The notes below the pieces were generated by a model. It saw only the letters and a program-made list of their open reading frames with translations, had not been told where the DNA came from and searched no databases. This document shows positions 1 through 9,714 of a DNA stretch of 27,961 nt, piece by piece; the stretch's first letter is position 1; each line of letters begins with the position of its first letter. This DNA is from Pleurobrachia bachei (Eukaryota > Ctenophora > Tentaculata > Cydippida > Pleurobrachiidae): contig AVPN01000167.1 of assembly GCA_000695325.1 (NCBI GenBank), forward strand, positions 60,575 through 88,535. The letters are read 5' to 3'. The translations under genes and the position numbers were made by a program.

Positions 1-432
1 GACCCAGCGGGCCATCCAGGCATGGCGCCCATACCGCTGCCCATAGAAGACCCAGCGGGCCATCCAGGCATGGCGCCCATACCGCTGCCCATAGAAGACC
101 CAGCGGGCCACCCAGGCATGGCGCCCATACCGCTACCCATAGAAGACCCAGCGGGCCATCCAGGCATGGCGCCCATACCGCTGCCCATAGAAGACCCAGC
201 GGGCCACCCAGGCATGGCGCCCATACCGCTACCCATAGAAGACCCAGCGGGCCATCCAGGCATGGCGCCCATACCGCTGCCCATAGAAGACCCAGCGGGC
301 CACCCAGGCATGGCGCCCATACCGCTACCCATAGAAGACCCAGCGGGCCATCCAGGCATGGCGCCCATACCGCTGCCCATAGAAGACCCAGCGGGCCATC
401 CAGGTATGGCGCCCATTCCTCCCATACCACTG
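1..432. repeat. 48-bp minisatellite with 96-bp higher-order structure
   Basis: Nine units start at 1, 49, 97, 145, 193, 241, 289, 337 and 385. Two linked variants alternate: type 1 has ccaTcc and ctGccc, type 2 has ccaCcc and ctAccc. From left to right the order is 1,1,2,1,2,1,2,1 and a diverged end unit, so recent expansion used 96-bp dimers. Confidence 0.95.
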
Positions 433-481
433 CCCATGTTGCTCATTTTCTTCATCATTTTCAACGCTTTTAGATCCGCAT
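1..481 (-). CDS. Gly/Met-rich tandem-repeat exon, partial (probable 3' part of the same gene)
   Basis: On the minus strand a CTTTCAG acceptor (482-488) is followed by a phase-1 exon encoding ADLKALKMMKKMSNMGSGMG and then at least eight 16-residue repeats, each MGSGMGAMPGWPAGSS. The exon continues past the left edge. The plus strand is also open (MAPIPLPIEDPAGHPG repeats), and all base changes are synonymous in both readings. The splice acceptor and the non-repetitive lead-in favour the minus strand. A phase-1 entry after the T left by exon 4521 would make a Tyr codon. Gly/Met/Trp repeats suggest a flexible or adhesive structural region. Linkage to the upstream gene is inferred across a 4 kb intron. 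Confidence 0.6.
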
Positions 482-520
482 CTGAAAGATACAGTTGGTT
501 AGATTTCTATGAAATGAGGG

Positions 521-700
521 AAATTTATTGTGGTAGTAGCTGGTGGTTTCCTTCGTGGGGTGACGCCGCTACTTAGAGCTGTTGAACAAATGAGTCCTCC
601 CTGTGTTCAACAGCTGAGTAACAGTTTACAGGCCAATGCTCAGACAGAGTAACAGTGTCCACCCGCGAAGGGAACCACCCTTCTACACCACAATAAATTT
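521..700. mobile_element. MITE-like element with about 40-bp terminal inverted repeats
   Basis: The left end aaatttattgtggt and the right end accacaataaattt are inverted, and the similarity extends inwards through ggtggtttccttcgtgggg and its counterpart ccgcgaagggaaccaccc. A related left half appears at 14475-14560 (ggtggttcccttcgtggggt). It lies about 40 bp upstream of the splice acceptor at 481. It has no coding capacity. Confidence 0.7.
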
Positions 701-984
701 CCGATTAGTTAGTTAATAAGGGGAAGAAACTAGGTAGATAACTTCGAGGTTGTTATCAAGCAACATCTCGTGGTATATCTCCAAACAAGAAACACTTGGG
801 CAACATGTTGCACCCAATTGAAGGTGTTTACTCCCCCCATGTCCTGTCATAACCGAGTATTATACCCTTAAACCATGTTTAACCTGTTATAGACAGAGCG
901 GACGGCTCCTTCCTCCCAGAGCGCGCACAATATTGACGAACATCGATTAGTATTTAGTATAAAGGCCTGAAGATTCTCTTTTAT

Positions 985-1077
985 AGTCGCATTAAAATCC
1001 CTCCTCCTTTTTATATTGCGAGTCGCATCAAAATCCCTCCTCTTTATATTGAGTCGCATCAAAATCCCTCCTCCTCG
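985..1077. repeat. Short tandem repeat, three units of about 30 bp
   Basis: The unit agtcgcatcaaaatccctcc recurs at 985, 1020 and 1052 with small length differences caused by the pyrimidine tail. It is intronic in the minus-strand gene model. Confidence 0.8.
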
Positions 1078-1644
1078 TTCAAGCGGAGCTTTAGTATTTT
1101 AGCTCTTTGAAGTATGTTACAAAGCTTCGAATTTTGTTGTGCTTTTACATATAATAGCTCTTTGAAATAGTAACCCCCTCGTCAGAATATAAAATTTGCA
1201 TTTCTCTCGAGAATACGTTTTATAAGCCTACAAATATAGTACTGTGTTGTGCCCGTAGCGAGAGAGACCCTTTTAAACCAACCCAGATCAGGTTATCGAT
1301 TCAATTTCTGCGATAATAGGTATTCTACTTGCATTGTGATTTATGAAGGTAAACTTTCCATTTGAAGCACTAGCCACTCCTGCTATCTAAGTTAAATAAT
1401 CAGATACTATAATTGAAGCTCATTTCCCGTACGTTACTTTCTGTAAATTTCTCTCTCAAGCTGACGCAAAATGCGCTATATCTTATGGAGCACCACAGTT
1501 GATCTATCGAACCCTCACAGAGCACGGTGTATTGTTCATACAATCTCCAACCACCAAATTCTGTATTTATTGTTCAAATTTGTATGTGTAAAACCTCTAA
1601 ATAGTATAATTGTATTCGAGGCAGGGATCAATTATAACAGAGAA

Positions 1645-1646
<2 letters not shown>

Positions 1647-1693
<47 letters not shown>

Positions 1694-1710
1694 ATCTCTC
1701 GCTCTCTCTC
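1647..1710. repeat. CT microsatellite
   Basis: A (TC)n run with a few substitutions that passes directly into the TGAC array. Confidence 0.95.
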
Positions 1711-3449
1711 TGACTGACTGACTGACTGACTGACTGACTGACTGACTGACTGACTGACTGACTGACTGACTGACTGACTGACTGACTGACTGACTGACTG
1801 ACTGACTGACTGACTGACTGACTGACTGACTGACTGACTGACTGACTGACTGACTGACTGACTGACTGACTGACTGACTGACTGACTGACTGACTGACTG
1901 ACTGACTGACTGACTGACTGACTGACTGACTGACTGACTGACTGACTGACTGACTGACTGACTGACTGACTGACTGACTGACTGACTGACTGACTGACTG
2001 ACTGACTGACTGACTGACTGACTGACTGACTGACTGACTGACTGACTGACTGACTGACTGACTGACTGACTGACTGACTGACTGACTGACTGACTGACTG
2101 ACTGACTGACTGACTGACTGACTGACTGACTGACTGACTGACTGACTGACTGACTGACTGACTGACTGACTGACTGACTGACTGACTGACTGACTGACTG
2201 ACTGACTGACTGACTGACTGACTGACTGACTGACTGACTGACTGACTGACTGACTGACTGACTGACTGACTGACTGACTGACTGACTGACTGACTGACTG
2301 ACTGACTGACTGACTGACTGACTGACTGACTGACTGACTGACTGACTGACTGACTGACTGACTGACTGACTGACTGACTGACTGACTGACTGACTGACTG
2401 ACTGACTGACTGACTGACTGACTGACTGACTGACTGACTGACTGACTGACTGACTGACTGACTGACTGACTGACTGACTGACTGACTGACTGACTGACTG
2501 ACTGACTGACTGACTGACTGACTGACTGACTGACTGACTGACTGACTGACTGACTGACTGACTGACTGACTGACTGACTGACTGACTGACTGACTGACTG
2601 ACTGACTGACTGACTGACTGACTGACTGACTGACTGACTGACTGACTGACTGACTGACTGACTGACTGACTGACTGACTGACTGACTGACTGACTGACTG
2701 ACTGACTGACTGACTGACTGACTGACTGACTGACTGACTGACTGACTGACTGACTGACTGACTGACTGACTGACTGACTGACTGACTGACTGACTGACTG
2801 ACTGACTGACTGACTGACTGACTGACTGACTGACTGACTGACTGACTGACTGACTGACTGACTGACTGACTGACTGACTGACTGACTGACTGACTGACTG
2901 ACTGACTGACTGACTGACTGACTGACTGACTGACTGACTGACTGACTGACTGACTGACTGACTGACTGACTGACTGACTGACTGACTGACTGACTGACTG
3001 ACTGACTGACTGACTGACTGACTGACTGACTGACTGACTGACTGACTGACTGACTGACTGACTGACTGACTGACTGACTGACTGACTGACTGACTGACTG
3101 ACTGACTGACTGACTGACTGACTGACTGACTGACTGACTGACTGACTGACTGACTGACTGACTGACTGACTGACTGACTGACTGACTGACTGACTGACTG
3201 ACTGACTGACTGACTGACTGACTGACTGACTGACTGACTGACTGACTGACTGACTGACTGACTGACTGACTGACTGACTGACTGACTGACTGACTGACTG
3301 ACTGACTGACTGACTGACTGACTGACTGACTGACTGACTGACTGACTGACTGACTGACTGACTGACTGACTGACTGACTGACTGACTGACTGACTGACTG
3401 ACTGACTGACTGACTGACTGACTGACTGACTGACTGACTGACTGACTGA
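1711..3449. repeat. Perfect (TGAC)n array of about 1.74 kb
   Basis: About 435 tetranucleotide units follow with no visible interruption. Because TCAG-type repeats on the minus strand contain no stop in any frame, a 600-codon Ser/Gln/Val open frame appears there; it is an artefact of the repeat and I do not call it a gene. In the gene model it lies in the last intron (482-4520). Confidence 0.97.
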
Positions 3450-3526
3450 GACAAAATACAGATAAAATAGCGACTAAAACTGAGTATAACTGTCTACATC
3501 GTGATATATTCTATGTAATAGCAAAC

Positions 3527-3690
3527 AGTAACTGACAATAAAAACGAGGGGTAGTAACTGACAATAAAAACGACAAGTTTATCTGTTTTGTTGCGATGGT
3601 TGATTGCTGAGAAGGTGTTTCCATCCATTGAGCAGTGATTGAACAGGTAGCCGGATGCAGGTTCAAGTCCATCAGGTCGAAATACACACA
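3527..3690. repeat. Direct repeat and SINE-like fragment
   Basis: A 21-bp sequence beginning agtaactgacaat is repeated at 3527-3547 and 3553-3573. To the right, gagcagtgattgaa (about 3630) and ggttcaagtcc (about 3660) resemble pol III A and B boxes at tRNA-like spacing, followed by a CA repeat. No cloverleaf can be formed, so a decayed tRNA-derived SINE is only a possibility. Confidence 0.3.
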
Positions 3691-3907
3691 CACACTTTTC
3701 TCTCACACTCTATTTTATGCAATTCTCACACAAGGTATCAAATATTACAAGGGGGGTAGCGAGAGACCCCCTTTTCGTTGCAAATTAAAATTGGCAGTGA
3801 AAGAAGTGATTATATCAGATAGTTTTAACGACCTAAAGTCTCTATTCGTAAAGACCATTAGACTTGACATAGACAGCTCATCAATTCATATGAACGGAGG
3901 GGGTTGG

Positions 3908-3935
3908 TGACATAGACACCTGGCTATGTCGCCAA
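3908..3935. repeat. Hairpin related to 23053-23095
   Basis: ggtgacatagacacctgg is followed by ctatgtcgcc, a shorter hairpin with the same arm sequence as the one in opsin intron 6. This marks a dispersed family. Confidence 0.7.
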
Positions 3936-4381
3936 CGGAGGGGGGCTAGACTGTCTAGTATGTCTAGTAGTGTTATTATAGTAGACATCACAATTCATCT
4001 GTTAAGAGTTAGACTAATTTAATAGCTCTTTATCTTGTTGTTTCAGATTCATCCCCCTTTCCTTAGTAATATTTTGCTGTTTCAGTTTGCGAGTTGTAAA
4101 TCTCAGACTAAGATAACGGCTATTATGATACACCTGAGTCCTAATTCAGAAATCAGAATATATACTGACATGTGCGCTTGCCAGCGCAGTGATTATAGTA
4201 TACATAGCATTAAATTTGTGCAGATGTAGTCATTTAAATGGGCTTACCATATAGGTTATTGACATCGATGTAGTTGTACAAACATTGGCATCGATATACA
4301 TAAACTATAAACATAAGACTAGTAGCGTATCGACTGGCTATTTGAAACACCCCCTCTATAACAGGCCAGCGGATGTACAAG

Positions 4382-4462
4382 ATTTGGATTTTTAGACATC
4401 AGTGGGCTAGTCAGAACTCATGCCAAGCCCAACCAAGCCCACTGATGTCTAAGAATCCAAAT
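4382..4462. repeat. Fold-back (inverted repeat) element
   Basis: Arms of about 27 bp (4382-4408 and 4436-4462), with cores gacatcagtgggct and agcccactgatgtc, are separated by 27 bp. It sits about 60 bp downstream of the module exon end, inside the following intron. Confidence 0.85.
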
Positions 4463-4520
4463 TTGGTGCACCTGCTATGTATCAATGTATGTAGTTGTAA
4501 GCGTAGTAGTTGGAACTTAC

Positions 4521-4703
4521 AGCAATCGACGTAGTTCTGGTGTTTATCCACGAATATGTAAGTGCAAACATTACAAACAGTGTTGATACAAGTCACATTG
4601 TTAGTCCCCTCATAAGCTGGGCATTCGGCATCCGCACAGAAGTCGTGCTCACATCGCTCAATCTTGTCGTCTTTGTTGGGACACATCGGCGTCATTCGGG
4701 GCA
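4521..4703 (-). CDS. Eight-cysteine module in a single exon
   Basis: The exon has a CTTCAG acceptor and GTAAGT donor, phase 1 to 1, 60 codons. The cysteines are spaced C-x9-C-x4-C-x4-C-x10-C-x4-C-x2-C-x13-C, nearly the same as the two-exon module upstream (x8, x4, x4, x7, x4, x2, x13). Similar C-rich units with C-x2-C cores occur next to Kazal, WAP and Kunitz domains in invertebrate secreted proteins; I recognise the style but not a named family. One copy has an intron in the middle and this one does not. Its phase-1 donor (T) is compatible with the acceptor at 481. Confidence 0.85.
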
Positions 4704-5407
4704 CTGAAGGGGGGGGGTGATGTGTTAATTGAAGCTATTTTATGAAGGGGGGGGAGTGATATTTTACTTGATAATAATTGGGAAAGTGATCAAGTTGGGA
4801 GAAAACAGTCGTGCCTGAATCTCAGGACTCAGGTTCAGGTCACGGCTAATTACCCCTGAAACCTGCAATCTAAGGGCTACTCTCGTCTCTCGTATATTTC
4901 GATTACGAAAGGGGAGCCCGGCCGAGTAGATCGCTCGAAAAATTCATTTGCGCATGAAAGTACGCTTTCACGTAATGTGCAAATAGATATTTCGATTTTC
5001 GGGCGATCTATTCGGGCATTTCTTTCAGGGCCCCGTAATACACTAGATCCTAGATCTAACGTCCTTCTATTATAGCAACCAACTCATCTCTCGATCTGTA
5101 ACCGTGACTTCCCCTGCGGAATTGATCTATGTGAATACGAGATGAAATGAGGGGGCAAAACTTTCCAATTTAACTAATGAATGAGCAGAGGGAATGAGTA
5201 GCTAAACCATGGAGATTGTAATCATTCTAGCCCCCATCTTCATTGAGGGGGAGAGTGCAGAGAGGGAGATGGAGCGAGAGAGACGGAGAAGAAAAAAAGA
5301 GAAAAAGAAAGAGAGATTCAATGAACATTGGGACTAGGGCTGGGGTATAAAGCATCTGCATCATAATGATATTATGTGTCTGATGTATATATGCCATTAT
5401 TAACGGC

Positions 5408-5461
<54 letters not shown>

Positions 5462-8400
5462 TCTCTCCCTCTCTCTACCTTCCTCTCGATCTCCCTCTCT
5501 CTTTCTCAATCTATCTCCCTCAAAATTTCATGCCATCTCTCTCACACTCGCTCCACACTTTGTGCGTTTGTGTGTCATCTGCACGCCATATGGCATATGC
5601 TCCAGTAGAATTACTATGTAATGTAGACATACCTTTAGTCACGGCCGGCCATATAATGCTAGCAGCTGTAGTAAGGAGGCATATGTGGCGTTAGTCTAAT
5701 TGTATGCCGTTATTTAATCGCATAATTTCCCCGCCCCGTTGTATGATTTATGCGGTCATGTTAATTCATAATAATTATTATTATGGTTTTGTATAGCTGT
5801 CTCTATAGCTTATATACTAGTCTCTACACCCCTGTAACTCATACACATTCATATATGCAACATAATATGCTACTACGTATAACTATATGTATGTCAGCTC
5901 TAAATCCTACAACACACACCTGAGCCAGCCTATACTATCAGTTCTTCTCGTTTCAAGTTGCTGCAGGGGCGTGAGAGATTGCGGATTCTTCCCAGCCTTA
6001 TTATATGTGTTATAACTATAACCAACGCAATGCATACAGTTAGTTAGAATGATGTTATGTCTTATCATGATGAATGATGATAATTGATATTTAATGATCT
6101 CTAACCGAACATGGTTAGTATTCTGAATACACAGTGGAGAGTTTAGATTTTAGAACCTTAAAGGTCCACAAGATACCTAAAACTTTTCTTTAATCGTATT
6201 TTTTCGATTTTTCTGGAATTTTAAGCATTTTTTCAGAATTTTTTGTCGGGTAGAACTGTGGGGTAAAACAGGGCGCTTTCCAGCGCCGCGGCGCGTAGAA
6301 CCTAAGCAAACTACGCTGAAAAAGTATATTCCAGGGTAGATCTGAGCTGCTTTAACTGGCTTCTAAACGCTATATACTCTATTGATTATTACGAGAAGGG
6401 AATTTCTTTTTTATACTCATTGTTTATAGTTTATACTCTTTATATAATAATACGTTGGTTCTATGATTATAATTGGTTACTATAGAAAGGGGTAAAAGGA
6501 ATCGTAAAACTTAACTTACTTATTGCAACGACGATTACAGACTCCACTCTTCCCTGGCTGTTTTCTGCAACACACTTGTACCGTCCGTTATCTTTCCCCA
6601 TCACCAACTGAAAAACAAATTGTACAAATAAAGAAATACAGTCTGAACTCAATCTTTACGGGGATGCTGATCGGGATCGGGAGAATATTATCCTCCCCGT
6701 AATTTGGTGTTCCGGAAAATCTGTGTGGCTGCATCGCTTAAACATTGGACTTTATTTTTTGGCAGGAAAACACTATAAATATCACCCTCTCATACTCAAA
6801 TACTTTCTCTTCACGCCTAAATATATACGTAAAGGAGAATCTAACTACCGTGGAAGTAGTTATTAAGGTAGTTATTAGTTAACCTCCCTTACAATTTCCT
6901 CCGCGTGTTGGTTTGTGTCATTTAATATAGCTGTCAACTTGAAATTATTATATAGTCCAATCTTTAATTTAAATCAAATATTACTCTTCGTGTCAAGCAA
7001 AAAAGTTGCATCTAATTGTTAAGGATGAGTTTCAAGATTGATATGTTTGTGAGAACAATATCAAGTTGCGATTTAACCATATCTGGTGCTTCGCATCTAT
7101 AACGCTGAGTTGTTGCAACTCTACTGCGTGGAGCTTCTTCTCCATTATGAAATGCTGAGATTTGATGTTGATATTTGGGAGGCTGAAATTATAGTGATAG
7201 TAAGATCATTATAATTATATGAACTGAATTTCAGACATCTTTAACTTTAATTAAAGAACCCATCAGGGATTCAAGTATCTTTACTTATAAGTAGGGGAGA
7301 CTTGACCCATATGAACCACTATCTTGTTTAGGCCTGTCCTGTTCAACGATTTAGTCTAATACCTAAAATTTTTTGGTAGATGGTCATTAAATCATTCATT
7401 TTATTTCCCCAATGTGTCATTTAAAGCTTAAAATAAGCCCTTCTTAGTAGAGATACGCTGGTATTCCATTTAGCCAAATAAATGCTATCCCGGATAACCT
7501 AATTTTTAAAACGCTGTACATTTTTTTTCCCAAATGGAATACCAGCATATCTCTACTAAGGGCTTATTTTAAGCTTTAAATGACACATTGGGGAAAGAAA
7601 ATGAATGATTTAATGACCATCTACCAAAAAAATTTTAGGTATTAGACTAAAGACGATAGATTTTGGTTCGGTAAACATGAGTGCAGCGTCCTCTCCCTCA
7701 GGGGTCAGTGCAACTAATTGCGTGTCAATTATCATCGGAGCTGAAAGGAAATTGCGTGTCAATTATCATCGGAGCTGAAAGAAATGAAGTGGGTTATAAT
7801 AAACCACTGAAGCTTATTTGCATTTAATTGTTACTGGGCTAAATATTGCTTGATAATAATTCATTAAGATCGCCCTTATTTGACAAAAAACTAAGTGTAT
7901 ACCTTGTAATTCGGGACAAGTCATGTTTCTATTCATATCGTCCACCCATTCATAATCGCACTCTCCACATCTAGTGGCTTGGCATCTTAACTGTAGGAAG
8001 GATAGGGTTATATATATTATATAGGGATATATTGTCATACTATGTATAATATATGTGTAATATTATGTGCTGAGGAATGGAGAGAAAGAAGAAGAAGAAG
8101 ATAGAGCTGAGAAATGTATGGAGAGAAAGGTACTTATGTTTGGCACATGTGTGTTAATCGGTCACGACCTTTCTTTCTCAGGAACTTAGATACTTAGATA
8201 CTTGTGACCTGTAACGGCCGGCCTCTATTTTCTACTGCTTCGAGTAGCTATTGTGACATACTTTAAAGTTGGATACAAACATACCCGAGTGCTTATGGTT
8301 AACTAACGCGGGTACTTTTTGTAAGTTGGTCCCTTACTCAACAAGAGTAGAGGGGGTTGTTAAAATCATTACCTCAGGCATTTCTAGTTAAGATAAACCC

Positions 8401-9625
8401 TGTTTTGCGAGCCCAGCCCGGTAAAGGGAGGGTTAGAACATAACAAACCTCAGGCATTCCCTCGCACACCATATCCATACATGAATCCGCAAAACATTCC
8501 ACCAAAGAAACCCCCTCTTCGCATCTATCGGGATCTCGACGAGCTGGAAAATATGCCTTAATATTAATGTGGTATATTACTGTTTTACCATTTTTTACCA
8601 TTAGGAATTCATAGAATAAAATAAATTTAGCTTTTTTTAATTTATACAACTTGTTTCTCGTTATTCTAGTAATATGTCACATTATTACACTAATTAAGGA
8701 ATATGCTGCTAATTAGTACAGTTTCGAATTATGTTCTCATATAACTTACAGACATTGACGTTGCATTCTGCTTTGGATGTGCCACAGAAGTTATTAGCAA
8801 CACACTGGTATGTTCCCGTTGCTTCGTACTCTGTCTGTAAAATCACTTGTAAAAACACCGATATGAGCATATTCCCATTCCGAAACTACATGATAGACTG
8901 ATATACAAGTAGGGGAGACTTGACCCATATGGAACACTTGCCCAAATGGAATTTTTCTCTTGGGAGCCCAATATACGATTTTCAAGATTACTTCACCCTG
9001 GAATGTGATACAAATAGGCTCAGTACCATTTCCAGCCCTTGTAACTACCCATTGGACAGTCAATGAAATTTTTGGCGAACAAAAAAAACCAACAAAAAAA
9101 AACTAGAAATTTTGCCAGTCTGATACCATTTATTTTGTGCACCCATGTTTACCAAACCAAAATCTATCGTATTTAGTCTAACACCTAAAATTTTTTGGTA
9201 GATGGTCAGTAAATCATTCATTTTATTTCCCCAATATGTCATTTAAAGCTTAAAATAAGCCATTAGTAGAGATATGCTGGTATTCCATTTAGCCAAATAA
9301 ATGCTATCCCGGATAACCTAATTTTTAAAACGCTGTACACTTTTTTTCCCAAATGGAATACCAGCATATCTCTACAAAGGGCTTATTTTAAGCTTTAAAT
9401 GACACATTGGGGAAATAAAATGAATGATTTAATGACCATCTACCAAAAAAGTTTAGGTATTAGACTAAATCGTTGAACAGGACAGACCTAAACAAGATAG
9501 TGGTTCATATGGGTCAAGGCTCCCCTATGTATGCACTATTATACGCATGGGCGTGTAATGTGTTGTTATTATGTTACACCCTCTCACTTTTCGAACTACA
9601 GTTTCTCTCTCTCTCTTTCTCTCTC

Positions 9626-9714
<89 letters not shown>

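Larger units (their letters stand above)
6582..9020. repeat. Duplicated block A
   Basis: Segment 6582-7237 matches 9711-10366 (offset 3129) and 7891-9020 matches 11280-12409 (offset 3389), with only a few substitutions by eye apart from the complement block at 12131. The part between differs: A has a truncated transposon at 7294-7683 where B has Ig3 exons a (partly) and b. Introns are as conserved as exons, so the two blocks are very recent duplicates or two alleles. Confidence 0.9.

Noticed and set aside
22-576. Plus-strand open frame of MAPIPLPIEDPAGHPG repeats
   Set aside because: The minus strand has a splice acceptor and sensible non-repeat coding sequence at the repeat border; the plus-strand frame runs into a MITE.
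1628-3454. 608-codon Ser/Gln/Val open frame on the minus strand
   Set aside because: It is the (TGAC)n array read on the other strand; a 4-bp repeat without stop codons is open in every frame.
3625-3680. Possible tRNA gene
   Set aside because: A and B box-like strings exist, but the T-stem does not pair and there is no acceptor stem.
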